64,000 nucleotides of DNA from Umezawaea tangerina (GTDB lineage Bacteria; Actinomycetota; Actinomycetes; Mycobacteriales; Pseudonocardiaceae): NCBI RefSeq assembly GCF_003002815.1, contig NZ_PVTF01000002.1:124001-188000 (forward strand), read 5' to 3'. The position numbers were made by a program, and so were the translations under genes. The notes beneath the pieces were generated by a model. That model saw only the letters and a list, made by a program, of their open reading frames with translations, searched no databases and was not told where the DNA came from. Of the stretch, positions 33,494-42,658 are shown one piece after another. Each line of letters starts with the position of its first letter. Position 1 is the stretch's first letter.

Positions 33494-34551
33494 GAGGTGA
33501 CCTGGTGGACCCGCCCACCGGCCAGCCGCGCCAGGATGCGCCGCGCGGCCAGGCCACCGGTGTCGATGTTGATCGACAGCTCCTGGTAGCCGTCCTCCTC
33601 GCTCGCGACCACCCGTTCCAGCACGTCCAGCGCGGCCACGTCCTGGAGCACGACGGTCCGGTTGCTCTCCGCGAGGAACGCCGACACCTCCTCGTCGTCC
33701 AGCGCGAAGTCCCTTGCCACCGCCCAGAAGTCGTGCGTCGTGTGCTCGGTCTCCGGCGTGATCGCGTAGACGACCTCGACGTGGAACGCGTCCAGGTCGG
33801 TGCCGTCGGGGTCCGGCAGGCAGCCGACCGGCGCGATGCGGCTGTGCAGCTTGTACAGGCACGGCGGCGCGTACTCGATGTCCTGCCAACGGGTGATCCG
33901 CCCGGTCAGCCCGGTGGAGCGGGAGTAGAACGGCGGGCAGGCGGCGTCGGCCATGCGCCTGCTCACGTAGACGATCCCCGCGGCCTCGTCGACCTCGGTC
34001 GTGATCGGGGTGGAGGCGACCTCCGGCGTGCCGATGTACCCGCCGTGCAGGTAGGTCTCGTGCGACAGGTCGAGCAGGTTGTCCACCAGCAGCCCGAACC
34101 GCGCGGCCAACGGCTCCATGCCGCTCACCGTCGTGTAGTCCGGTGCCGTCAACCACGGCGCGCGCGGGATGGTGGTCCCGTCGGCGAGCACGGGGTCGCC
34201 GATCCACACCCACACGAAGGAGTCCTGCTCCACCACCGGGTACGTGCTCAGCCGCGCGGTGCGGGGCACGCGGGTCTGGCCGGGCACGGCGACGCAGCGG
34301 CCGTCGGCGCCGTAGGTGAAGCCGTGGTAGCCGCACACCACCTGGTCGTCCACCAGCCGGGTGGGCAGCTCCGACAGCGGGAAGCGGCGGTGCACGCAGC
34401 GGTCGGCCACGGCGGTGACGCGGCCGGAAGCCGTGCGCCAGAACAGGATCGACTCGCCGCAGACGGTGCGGGAGAACAGCGCCGGGCCGATCTCCCGGCC
34501 GTAGGCGGCGACGTACCACTGGTCGCGCGGAATACTCGTCATGCCGGGCAT
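33490..34551 (-). CDS. VanA-like Rieske non-heme iron oxygenase
   Basis: This 353-residue oxygenase alpha subunit has the Rieske site Cys52-x-His54 and Cys73-x2-His76 (RCVHRRF, VVCGYHG). Its mononuclear iron region is DNLLDLSHETYLHG, giving two His and an upstream Asp. The overall form matches vanillate O-demethylase/aromatic ring oxygenase proteins. It likely demethylates or hydroxylates an aromatic acid using the reductase encoded downstream. ATG 34551 and ATG 34542 are both possible starts. The IclR regulator sits immediately upstream. Confidence 0.88.
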   Translation of the reverse strand: MPGMTSIPRDQWYVAAYGREIGPALFSRTVCGESILFWRTASGRVTAVADRCVHRRFPLSELPTRLVDDQVVCGYHGFTYGADGRCVAVPGQTRVPRTARLSTYPVVEQDSFVWVWIGDPVLADGTTIPRAPWLTAPDYTTVSGMEPLAARFGLLVDNLLDLSHETYLHGGYIGTPEVASTPITTEVDEAAGIVYVSRRMADAACPPFYSRSTGLTGRITRWQDIEYAPPCLYKLHSRIAPVGCLPDPDGTDLDAFHVEVVYAITPETEHTTHDFWAVARDFALDDEEVSAFLAESNRTVVLQDVAALDVLERVVASEEDGYQELSINIDTGGLAARRILARLAGGRVHQVTS

Positions 34552-34603
34552 CCTGGGAGCAGCGGGGTGTGCGGGCCAAGAGCCCTTCCGGATGTCGGAA
34601 GGC

Positions 34604-35350
34604 TCAGAGGAGCGCGTGCGAGATCGAGCGGGAGCTGTTGCGCACCAACGGGACCAGCGCGTGCGGCGGGGCGGTGCCGTACCGGACGACCACCGACACC
34701 GCGGCGATCACCCGGCCGGTGCGGCCGTGCACCGGCGCGGCGACGGACAGCGCGTCGTCGGTGACCTGCCGGTCGCTGATGGCGAAACCGCAGGCGCGCA
34801 CGTCGGCGAGCACCGCGCGCAGCACGTCCGGGTCGGTCATGGTGTGCGCGGTGAACCGCCGCACGGGCCCGGCCAGCACCTCGTCGCACACGTCGGCGGG
34901 CGCGTGGGCGAGCAGCACGAGCCCGACGCCGGTGGCGGTGAGCGCGAACCGGCCGCCGACCCTGGTCAGCACCGGCACGGCCCCGGTGCCCGCGATCCGT
35001 TCCACGAACACGAGTTCCCGGCCTTCGCGCACGGCCAGCTGGACGTTCTCGCCGGTGATCCGGGACAGGTCCTCCAGGAACGGCAGCGCCCGCTCGCGCA
35101 GCCCCTGCGAGCGCGGCGCCAGCGAGCCCAGCTCCCACAGCCGCAGCCCGACTCGGTAGTGGCCCGCGTCGTCGCGCTCGACCGCGCCCCACTCCAGCAG
35201 GTCGGCGAGCAGCCGGTGGGTGGTCGACAGCGGGAGGCCGGAGTGCCGGGCCAGGTCGCTGAGCGTCATCGTGGTGCGCCGGTCGCTGAACGCGCCGAGC
35301 AGGCGCAGTGCGCGGGCCAGCACGGACCCGGTACGACCGCGGTGCACCAC
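34604..35350 (-). CDS. IclR-family transcriptional regulator
   Basis: This 248-residue regulator has an N-terminal winged helix (MTLSDLARHSGLPLSTTHRL) and a C-terminal IclR ligand domain (RALPFLEDLSRITGENVQLA, ISDRQVTDDALSVAAPV). IclR members often govern aromatic-acid catabolism, which fits its place directly upstream of the VanA/VanB-type operon on the same strand. The first of two GTG codons at 35350 follows a GAGGCGGGAG ribosome site. Confidence 0.88.
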   Translation of the reverse strand: MVHRGRTGSVLARALRLLGAFSDRRTTMTLSDLARHSGLPLSTTHRLLADLLEWGAVERDDAGHYRVGLRLWELGSLAPRSQGLRERALPFLEDLSRITGENVQLAVREGRELVFVERIAGTGAVPVLTRVGGRFALTATGVGLVLLAHAPADVCDEVLAGPVRRFTAHTMTDPDVLRAVLADVRACGFAISDRQVTDDALSVAAPVHGRTGRVIAAVSVVVRYGTAPPHALVPLVRNSSRSISHALL

Positions 35351-35426
35351 GTGGACTCCCGCCTCGCAACCCCGTGCGCCATCGTAGGTCCGCGAGCTCC
35401 GTCCGGGGAGGTCGGACACCGGATTC

Positions 35427-35457
35427 GCCGTCCGGGAACGACCGGTTCCCGGACGGC
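35427..35457. promoter_or_regulatory. 13-bp inverted repeat between P450 and IclR genes
   Basis: Perfect arms 35427-35439 and 35445-35457 flank a 5-base spacer. It could terminate the P450 transcript or serve as an operator for the IclR gene downstream. Its half-site CCGGGAAC equals the inner half of the palindrome at 8228. Confidence 0.5.
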
Positions 35458-35513
35458 GGTCGGACGTGATTCCACGGTCGACCGAATTCACGAAAAATGC
35501 GGAAAAGGCCCGC

Positions 35514-36788
35514 TTACGGAATGGTGGCGGTGAGCCGGACGGGCAGTTCCACCAATCCGCGGGTGTTGGCCATCCGCCAACGCAATTCGTTCTCCGGCAC
35601 CGCGAGTGACACATCGTCGAAGTGCCGCAACAGCGTGTGCACGGCCACCTGCGCCTCCATTCGCGCGAGATTCGCGCCGACGCAGAAGTGGGCGCCGCGA
35701 CCGAAGGCCAGGTGCCGGTTGTCCGGGCGTCCGATGTCGAACTCCGCGGGGTCGGGGAACCGCCCCCGGTCGTGGTCGGCGGCCCACAGCCCCAGCGCCA
35801 CCGCCTGGCCCGCCGGGATCGTCACCTCCCCCAGCTCCAGGTCCGCCGTGGTGAACCGCAGCGAGCTGAACCCGACCGGGCCGACGTGGCGCAGGCACTC
35901 CTCCACCGCGTCCGCCATCAGCTCCGGGTGGGCACGCAGGGCCGCGAACTGCCGCGGACTGCGCAGCAGCGTCAGGACGCTGCTGCCGATCAGGTTCACC
36001 GTGGTCTCGTGCCCCGCGACCAGCAGCAGGGCCAGCATGGTCCGCAGCTCGGCCGCGTCCAGCGAGGACCCGCCGTCGTGCGCCGCGACCAGCGCGCTGG
36101 TCAGGTCGTCGGCCGGGTGGTCGCGCTTGCGCTCGACCAGCGCGCCGAAGTAGTCGTCCAGGCTCGCCGACGCGGCCTGGTAGCGGGCCACCGCGGGACC
36201 GTCGCCCTGGTCGAAGACGATGGCGTTGGTCCACTTCCGGAAGTCCTCGCGGTCCTCGGTCGGCACGCCGAGCAGCTCGCAGATCATCACGACCGGCAGC
36301 GGCAACGCGTAGGAGTCGACCAGGTCCACGGCGTCCCCCGACGCGGACTCCTTGCCCAGGGCGAGCGCCAGGTCCTCGCAGACCTGCTCGGCGCGCGGGC
36401 GCAGGGCGTCCACGCGCCGGGCCGTGAAGCTGCTCGCGACCAGCCTGCGCAGCCGGGTGTGCTCCGGCGGGTCCGTGCTCAGCAGGCTCCGGCGCGCCCG
36501 CTGGAGCTGCCCGGCGAAGCGCCGCGGCAGCTCCCCGCGGGCCACCAGCTCCGCCTCCACGTCCGGTGCCGACAACACCAGCCGCGGGTCGACCAGCGCC
36601 GCGTCGACCTCGTCGTACCTGGTCACCAGCCACGCCTCGATGCCGCTGGTCAGCCGCCCCCGGCGAGCGGGACCGACCCCGTTGGTCTCCCCGACGTCCA
36701 CCGGGCACCCGCCGTCGAGGTCGGTCGCCAGCGGCGCCGGGACTCTCGCGGGGTCTCCTGTGCTCTGCATCGCTTCCACCACATCCAC
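35514..36788 (-). CDS. Cytochrome P450
   Basis: This 424-residue bacterial class P450 has the I-helix AGHETT (258-263), the ExxR pair Glu297-Arg300, and the heme loop FGRGAHFCVGANLAR with Cys369. It resembles CYP107/CYP105-like actinobacterial enzymes that oxidise natural products or xenobiotics. No ferredoxin gene is adjacent. It lies 53 bases downstream of a methyltransferase gene on the same strand, so co-transcription is likely. The start could be GTG 36788 or ATG 36770. Confidence 0.92.
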   Translation of the reverse strand: MDVVEAMQSTGDPARVPAPLATDLDGGCPVDVGETNGVGPARRGRLTSGIEAWLVTRYDEVDAALVDPRLVLSAPDVEAELVARGELPRRFAGQLQRARRSLLSTDPPEHTRLRRLVASSFTARRVDALRPRAEQVCEDLALALGKESASGDAVDLVDSYALPLPVVMICELLGVPTEDREDFRKWTNAIVFDQGDGPAVARYQAASASLDDYFGALVERKRDHPADDLTSALVAAHDGGSSLDAAELRTMLALLLVAGHETTVNLIGSSVLTLLRSPRQFAALRAHPELMADAVEECLRHVGPVGFSSLRFTTADLELGEVTIPAGQAVALGLWAADHDRGRFPDPAEFDIGRPDNRHLAFGRGAHFCVGANLARMEAQVAVHTLLRHFDDVSLAVPENELRWRMANTRGLVELPVRLTATIP

Positions 36789-36841
36789 CTTCCGATGCCA
36801 TGGTGGCCGCGACGGTCACCAGGTCGTGCGTGGCCCGTTGG

Positions 36842-37663
36842 TCACGGTTTGCGCCCCACGGCCGCGAGAACCGAGTCGTGCCAAGGGGTCTCGTCCAGCA
36901 CCCGCAGCCCGCCGGGACGCCAGAAGGAGGTGTAGACCAGGCCCGGCTCGACCACGTCCAGGTCGGCCAGCAGCGCGCTGATCCACTCCGGCGTCCTGGC
37001 CGTGGCGGAGCTGGTGAGGGTCTTCGTCATCTCCAGCACGCCGCCCAGCTTCATCGCGTCGCGCTGGTCCTGGCCCAGCGTGGCGTGCGACAGCACCAGG
37101 TAGCTGCCGGACGGGACGGCGTCGAGGTACCGGGCGACCGTGCGGGCCGCCAGGTCGGGGTCGGGGATGTAGTAGAGGGACGCCGTCATCAGCAGGGCGA
37201 CCGGCTGGTCGAGGTCGAGCAGCCGCCGCGTGTCCGGGTGCCCCAGGACGTGGTCGACGTCGCACATGTCCGACTCGATGATCGCCGTGCCGTCCGCGCC
37301 CTCCAGCGTCAGCTGGCTGTGCGCGACCGCGACCGCCTCGTTGTCGACGTAGACGACGTTGCAGTCCGGCGCGACGGCGCGGGCCATCTCGTGCACGCTC
37401 TGCACCGTGGGGATCCCGGACCCGAGGTCCAGGAACTGGCGCACGCCCTCCTCCGCGCACATGCGCACCGCCCGGCCGAGGAACGCCCGGTTCGACCGGG
37501 CGGCCGCCCGGATCCAGGGCATCCGCCGGATCGCCTCGGCGGCCCACTCCCGGTCGACCGCGAAGTTGTACCCGCCGCCGATGAGGTAGTCGTAGACCCG
37601 CGAAGGGCTCGCCCGGCTCAGGTCCACACCCGGCATGCCCCAGTCGGCTTCGCTGACAGCCAC
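36842..37663 (-). CDS. SAM-dependent methyltransferase (DUF574/PF04672-type)
   Basis: This 273-residue protein begins in the typical way for the group (RASPSRVYDYLIGGGYNFAV) and has a SAM-binding glycine motif FLDLGSGIPT plus VVYVDNEAVAVAH. These proteins are abundant in actinomycetes and their substrates are mostly unknown. GTG 37663 is chosen because upstream sequence is not protein-like and a GGGG ribosome site precedes it. It probably forms an operon with the P450 gene. Confidence 0.85.
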   Translation of the reverse strand: MAVSEADWGMPGVDLSRASPSRVYDYLIGGGYNFAVDREWAAEAIRRMPWIRAAARSNRAFLGRAVRMCAEEGVRQFLDLGSGIPTVQSVHEMARAVAPDCNVVYVDNEAVAVAHSQLTLEGADGTAIIESDMCDVDHVLGHPDTRRLLDLDQPVALLMTASLYYIPDPDLAARTVARYLDAVPSGSYLVLSHATLGQDQRDAMKLGGVLEMTKTLTSSATARTPEWISALLADLDVVEPGLVYTSFWRPGGLRVLDETPWHDSVLAAVGRKP

Positions 37664-37920
37664 CGCGGAAACCCCATCTCGACCAGTCGTCCGAAGGCGA
37701 TCGAAGGCGTTCGAAGGGAGGAGCTTAGCGAACAATCCGAACACCTCCGACGGGATCCGCGGAGAAATCCGGAAGTTGCGCCATAGGTGGGACGTTCGAT
37801 CCGCGAAAAATATTGTGGGAATCGTCGCGCGGAGATAACCGATCAGGTGATCGTGGCGGTCGACTCGATGGCAGTACTGTGCCACCTTCCCCATCCCCGA
37901 CCTTGAGCAGGTCTGCAAGA

Positions 37921-38964
37921 ATGCGATTTCTACGGACACTCGTAACGTCCCTGATCACCGGTGCCGTCGCGCTCTCCGCGCAGCCCGTCGTCCCGGCCGC
38001 CGCCGCCCCCGCGGCGCCGCGGTGCTCCACCGTCTCCGTGCCCGTCACGGCCGTGGTGCTGCTGCCGATGACCGTGCGCGGGCAGCTGTGCCTGCCCGGT
38101 GACAGCACCCCGACGACGATCCAGCTCCTGCTGCACGGCGCCACGTACAACCGCGTCTACTGGGACCTGCCCTACCAGCCGGAGCGCTTCTCCTACCAGC
38201 GGGACATGGCCGCGCACGGGCTCGCGACGTTCGCGGTCGACGAGCTCGGCGTCGGCGAGAGCACCCGCCCGCTCAGCACCCTGCTGACCGGCCTGAGCCA
38301 GGCATCGGCCGTGCACCAGGTCGTGGGCAGGCTGCGCGCGGGCCAGATCGGCGGCACCGCCTACGGCAAGGTCGTCCTCGTCGGCCACTCGGCCGGGTCC
38401 GCCATCTCCGTGATCGAGGCCGCGACCTACCACGACGTGGACGGCGTCGTGCTGACCGGCGTCACCCACCTGCCCAACGTGCCCGTCGTCGTCGGCGACG
38501 TCGGCCTCGGCCTGCAACCGGTCACCCTCGACCCCCAGCTGTCGCCCCGCGGCGGCGACCCCGGCTACCTCACCTCCAGGCCCGGCGCCCGCGGCACCAT
38601 GTACCACGGCCCCACCGACCTGGACCCGCTCGCCGTGCAGGCCGACGAGCAGTACGCGAAAGACCAGGTCTCCGCCACCAGCCTCGTCGACATCATCTCC
38701 CTCGGCCTCGTCAGCCCGATGTCCACCGGCATCGACGTGCCCGTCCTGCTCGCCAACGGCACCGCCGACACCGGCTTCTGCGGCCTCATCCGCGACTGCT
38801 CCACAGCCGACGCCCTGCGCGCCCAGGAGGCCCCCTACTTCAGCCCCTCCGCCCACCTGTCCGTCTACGTCCTCCCCGGCTCCGGCCACTCCATCGCCCT
38901 CGCCCTCAACTCCCCCGACTACCGCACCGCCACCCGCACCTGGCTGGCCCGGTACGTGGGCTGA
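37921..38964 (+). CDS. Secreted alpha/beta hydrolase
   Basis: This 347-residue exported enzyme has a signal peptide (about 1-29, ending AAAAP). The alpha/beta fold carries a nucleophile elbow VGHSAGSA, an oxyanion region LLHGATYNR, and a late His in PGSGHSIALAL; an acid residue likely lies in NGTADTGFC. The substrate is unknown; esterase or lipase activity is plausible. A 16-bp terminator hairpin begins 6 bases after the stop. Confidence 0.85.
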   Translation: MRFLRTLVTSLITGAVALSAQPVVPAAAAPAAPRCSTVSVPVTAVVLLPMTVRGQLCLPGDSTPTTIQLLLHGATYNRVYWDLPYQPERFSYQRDMAAHGLATFAVDELGVGESTRPLSTLLTGLSQASAVHQVVGRLRAGQIGGTAYGKVVLVGHSAGSAISVIEAATYHDVDGVVLTGVTHLPNVPVVVGDVGLGLQPVTLDPQLSPRGGDPGYLTSRPGARGTMYHGPTDLDPLAVQADEQYAKDQVSATSLVDIISLGLVSPMSTGIDVPVLLANGTADTGFCGLIRDCSTADALRAQEAPYFSPSAHLSVYVLPGSGHSIALALNSPDYRTATRTWLARYVG

Positions 38965-38969
38965 GCCAT

Positions 38970-39011
38970 CGCCTTCGGTGGTGGGACGACCTCGCCCCAC
39001 CACCGAAGGCG
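38970..39011 (+). terminator. Strong hairpin terminator after alpha/beta hydrolase
   Basis: A perfect 16-bp stem (38970-38985 with 38996-39011) with a 10-base loop begins 6 bases after the stop codon. It is one of the strongest hairpins in the window. Confidence 0.8.
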
Positions 39012-39052
39012 GCCTGCCGCGCGTGATGCCGCGGGAGCGGCACAATGCCGGT

Positions 39053-39832
39053 GTGACACCAAAAGGGACAAGCCGACGAGCGCAGGTCCTGTCCGCCCTG
39101 CACACCAGCCGTCTCCCCGTCGACGACGACCAGATCGCCCGCATCGCGTCGATGGACCGGCACCACGTCAACACGATCTGCAGGCAGCTCGCCGCCGATC
39201 GGGTCATCACCCGCTACCGCGGCGCCGACGGCAAACTGGTCAACGCCCTCATCACGACCGACACCCCGGCCACTCCGGCAGAGGCCCCTTCCTCCGTTCA
39301 GGTCCGGCGGACTCCACGTCGCGACAAGACGCGCAACGTGGAGTCGCTGATCGCGAACTTCGCCGGGTGGGTCGAGGCCTTCGAACGGAGCCAGGCATTC
39401 CCTGGGCCGAGCCTGTACTTCCACGAACGTGCCATCGAGCGCAGACGCCTGCACACCAGGGTGACGTCGTTGCTCGACGACGAACGCTTCCTCGAGTACG
39501 TGTACGCCGGCATGAAGGTCAGCACGTCCGGCACGCAGATCGTCGCGGGGAGCAAGTTCCTGCACCACCTGTTGCCCGACCTCGTGCCGCCGATCGACCG
39601 CCAGTACACGTTCACCTTCTTCACCGGCCAGAAGGCGGTTCCGAACGACCGGGTCGCGTTCGGCGAGTGGTTGCCGCGGTTCGCCGAGATCGGTCGGCGG
39701 TGCCGTGAACCCATCGCCCAAGCCGTGGACCGGGGTGGGTTCATGGCCACCGGTGAGGCCAAGGTGATCGACAACGCGATCATGGGCTACCTCAGGCAGC
39801 CCGTGCCGACGGACGATCTGACCGCCCGGTGA
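39053..39832 (+). CDS. Conserved hypothetical with N-terminal winged-helix-like domain
   Basis: This 259-residue cytosolic protein has an N-terminal HTH-like segment (DDDQIARIASMDRHHVNTIC, then LAADRVITRYRG). A distinct C-terminal domain contains LLDDERFLEYVYAGMKVSTS, KFLHHLLPDLVPPIDRQYT and FTFFTGQ. The PPIDRxYT stretch recurs, as I recall, in uncharacterised bacterial proteins, but I know no function. The GTG at 39053 gives a protein-like start; ATG 39026 is an alternative. It abuts a degraded region. Confidence 0.6.
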   Translation: MTPKGTSRRAQVLSALHTSRLPVDDDQIARIASMDRHHVNTICRQLAADRVITRYRGADGKLVNALITTDTPATPAEAPSSVQVRRTPRRDKTRNVESLIANFAGWVEAFERSQAFPGPSLYFHERAIERRRLHTRVTSLLDDERFLEYVYAGMKVSTSGTQIVAGSKFLHHLLPDLVPPIDRQYTFTFFTGQKAVPNDRVAFGEWLPRFAEIGRRCREPIAQAVDRGGFMATGEAKVIDNAIMGYLRQPVPTDDLTAR

Positions 39833-39952
39833 TCAAGCCTAGGTGACGGGGAACCAACACCCCTCGTGTCGCGACTACTGGGCGAACCAGGTGGGCGACG
39901 AATGTGGTGGCGGTGGCGTTTCGGGTGTGCCTGCGCGGGGTGACGTGCGCGC

Positions 39953-40095
39953 ATGGGCGGCGGGACATCCGTGCGGGGTGTGGACCTGGTGGTGGAGGCC
40001 GGTGAGCGGGTCGCCCTGACCGGCACCAACGGGTCGGGGAAGACGACGTTGGTGCGGGCTGTGCTGGGGTTGCACGCGGTGCGGGCCGGGGTCGT
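39953..40095 (+). pseudogene. Fragment of ABC transporter ATPase (metal-type)
   Basis: About 45 codons match the N-terminal part of a zinc/manganese-type ABC ATPase: SVRGVDLVVEAGERVALTGT followed by the Walker A NGSGKTT and LVRAVLGLHAV. The frame then runs into sequence antisense to the MFS remnant. The signature and Walker B are missing, and the normal N-terminus is lost. It is a recombination scar, not a functional gene. Confidence 0.7.
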
Positions 40096-40744
40096 GGAAC
40101 CCCAGCAGCCACCACACCGTCGGGCCCGCGGACAGTGACACCGCGAACACCGGACACCGCGCGGGTGCCGGGTCGGCGGGCAGCAGGAACCCGGCCGCCG
40201 CGAACAGCAGCGCCAGGCAGGCCGCCGTCCCGACCGCCGCCCTCCAGTCGACGCCGTCGGCCAGCCACGCCAGCGGCAGGCCCGCGACGAACGCGCCCAG
40301 CTGAACGCCGGACTACTTGACCCCGATGAGCACGCCACGGCGGGCGGGCTCGACGGCGGTGGCGACGATCTTGTTGGTGGACCGGTCGGCCGGCGCCTGC
40401 GGCACTCCCGCCAGCCCCACCGCCGCCACCAGCACCAGGTGGTGCGACGCCGTGGCGAACGCGGCCAGCGCCGTCCCGCTGACGGCGAACAGCGCGACCG
40501 CCGACCGCCGCGCCCCGACCGCGTCCACCACCGGGCCGATCACCAGCGACAGCACCGCGACCACGTCGAATCCCGCGGTGACCAGCGCCCCCAGCAGCGG
40601 GCGCGGGATGGCGAACTCGGCGACCAGCGCGGGGGCCAGGGTGCCGAGGAGGAACAGCGGCAGCATCGAGAACGCCATCGCCGCCTTCAGCACCGCCGGG
40701 ACCAAGACCCGCGCGCGAGCGCCTTCCCTCGGTGGTGCGGTCAT
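40096..40744 (-). pseudogene. MFS transporter with internal amber codon and lost C-terminus
   Basis: From ATG 40744 (good GGGAGGTGG ribosome site) the frame encodes the first ~143 residues of an MFS protein (PLFLLGTLAPALVAEF, VAVLSLVIGPVVDAVGARRS). A TAG at 40315-40313 interrupts VGVK-stop-SGVQLGAFVAG-type sequence. Reading through continues in the same frame as clear MFS membrane sequence to about 40100. MFS proteins usually show GVKQSGVQ-like text here, so a CAG to TAG change is inferred. The second half of the transporter is absent. Confidence 0.75.
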
Positions 40745-40802
40745 GTCCCACCTCCCCTGGTGTCATCGCACGGGTCGGCCTGGCACCGGGCGCGGTTCCC
40801 CC

Positions 40803-41594
40803 TCAAGCGACCACCGGTACGTCCGCGGGCGCGCGGTGGTCGAAGGCGATGAGCGGGTCGCCGGTGAGGGGGTGGTCCACGACCGCGGCCCGCACGCCGA
40901 ACACCCCGGCCATCAGCTCGCTCGTCAGCACCTCGCGCGGGGTGCCGGAGGCGACGACGGCGCCGTCGTGCAGGACGTGCAGGCGGTCGCAGACCGACGC
41001 GGCGGCGTTGAGGTCGTGCAGGGCGACGACCGTGGTGCGGCGGTGCTCGCGCAGCAGGGCCAGCAGTTCGACCTGGTGCCGCACGTCGAGGTGGTTGGTC
41101 GGCTCATCGAGGACCAGGACGTCAGGCCGCTGGGTGAACGCGCGGGCGAGCAGGACGCGTTGGCGCTCGCCGCCGGACAGCGTGGAGAACCCGCGCCCGG
41201 CGTCGGCCGCCATGCCGACCTGCTCCAGCGCGGTGGTGATGATCTCCCGGTCCTCGGGGTCCTCGCCCGCGAACGCGCGCTTGTAGGGGGTGCGGCCCAT
41301 CGCGACGACCTCGCGGACCGACAGCTCGAAGTCGGTGCCGCGCTCCTGGGGCAGCGCGGCGACGTGGCGGGCGGCCTGCCGGGCGGTGAGGTCGCGGATG
41401 TCGTCGCCGTCGAGCAGCACCTTCCCGGCGGTGGGGCGCAGGTGCCGGTAGACGGTGCGCAGCACGGTGGACTTGCCGCTGCCGTTGGGGCCCACGAGCC
41501 CGACGATCTCGCCGTCCCCGGCCAGCAGGTGGACGCCGGAGACCACCTCGCGGCCGGACAGCGCGACGCGCAGGTCCTCGATCTCCAGCCTCAT
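40803..41594 (-). CDS. FecE-type siderophore/cobalamin ABC transporter ATPase
   Basis: This 263-residue ATPase has Walker A GPNGSGKST, a Q-loop (AALPQERGTDF), signature LSGGERQR, Walker B VLVLDEPTNHLD and the switch His in VVALHDLN. It matches FecE/BtuD-like importers. It starts immediately after the permease stop (TAG then ATG), as the third gene of an SBP-permease-ATPase operon. Confidence 0.92.
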   Translation of the reverse strand: MRLEIEDLRVALSGREVVSGVHLLAGDGEIVGLVGPNGSGKSTVLRTVYRHLRPTAGKVLLDGDDIRDLTARQAARHVAALPQERGTDFELSVREVVAMGRTPYKRAFAGEDPEDREIITTALEQVGMAADAGRGFSTLSGGERQRVLLARAFTQRPDVLVLDEPTNHLDVRHQVELLALLREHRRTTVVALHDLNAAASVCDRLHVLHDGAVVASGTPREVLTSELMAGVFGVRAAVVDHPLTGDPLIAFDHRAPADVPVVA

Positions 41595-42656
41595 CTACGC
41601 CTCCAGCCTGCGGTCGAGCAGGTAGAGCAGGGTGGGCGCGCCGATGAACGCGGTGACCACGCCGACGGGGAGCTCCTGGGTGTCCAGCGCGGTGCGGGCG
41701 ACGACGTCGACCGCGACCAGCAGGACCGCGCCGGTGAGCGCGGCGACGGGCAGCAGGCGCCGGTGGTCGCCGCCGACGACGAGGCGGCACACGTGCGGCA
41801 CCATCAGGCCGACGAATCCGATCGCGCCGGACACCGCGACCAGCACCCCGGTGAGCACGCTGGTGGCGACGAACAGCTCCCGGCGCAGCCTCGCCACGTC
41901 GACGCCCAGCCCGGCGGCGGTCTCGTCGCCCATCAGCAGCGCGTTGAGACCTCGGGCGCGGGACTGCAGCAGCAGACCGACGAGCACCACGGTTGCCGCG
42001 GGCACGGCGAGCAGGCTCCACTTCGCACCGCCGAGGTTGCCCATCAGCCAGAACAGCACGCCGCGGGTCTGCTGCTCGTCGGCGGTCTGCAGGACGAGGT
42101 AGCTGGTGATGCCGGACAGGAACTGCCCGATGCCGACGCCCGCCAGCACCAGGCGCAACGGGGAGAAGCCGCCGCCCCGGCGCGCCATCGTCCACACGAG
42201 GCTGAACGACACCAGCGCGCCGACGAACGCGGCGCCGGACAGGCCGAGCCCCAACAGCCCACCCGCGCCCGCGCCGAGCACGATGGCCGCGACGGCGCCG
42301 AGCGAGGCACCGGAGGAGATGCCGAGCAGGTAGGGGTCGGCCAACGGGTTGCGCACCAACGCCTGCACGGCCGTGCCGACCAGTCCCAGCCCGGCGCCCA
42401 CGATCGCGGCCAGCAGGGCGCGGGGGACGCGCAGCTGCCACACGATCACGTCGGACGTCCCGGCCGCCGGCGCGGCACCGGTCAGCTTGCGGCCGACCGC
42501 CGCCCAGACCTGGCCGACCGGGATGCTGCTCGACCCCAGCGACACCGCCACCGTCAGCAGCACCACCAGCGCCACCACCAGCACCGCCGCGACGAGACCG
42601 GCCCGCGCCGCCGATGTGTCCCTATCCTGCTTGCGGCGCAACGACAACACGGCCAC
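41595..42656 (-). CDS. FecCD-family ABC permease
   Basis: This 353-residue permease has about ten membrane segments and the FecCD signatures VPRALLAAIVGAGLGLVGTA, NPLADPYLLGISSGASLGAV and GFVGLMVPHVCRLVVG. It forms a homodimeric channel for iron-siderophore or cobalamin. GTG 42656 lies 2 bases after the binding-protein stop. A single permease gene matches the BtuC-like homodimer type. Confidence 0.92.
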   Translation of the reverse strand: MAVLSLRRKQDRDTSAARAGLVAAVLVVALVVLLTVAVSLGSSSIPVGQVWAAVGRKLTGAAPAAGTSDVIVWQLRVPRALLAAIVGAGLGLVGTAVQALVRNPLADPYLLGISSGASLGAVAAIVLGAGAGGLLGLGLSGAAFVGALVSFSLVWTMARRGGGFSPLRLVLAGVGIGQFLSGITSYLVLQTADEQQTRGVLFWLMGNLGGAKWSLLAVPAATVVLVGLLLQSRARGLNALLMGDETAAGLGVDVARLRRELFVATSVLTGVLVAVSGAIGFVGLMVPHVCRLVVGGDHRRLLPVAALTGAVLLVAVDVVARTALDTQELPVGVVTAFIGAPTLLYLLDRRLEA

Positions 42657-42658
42657 GG

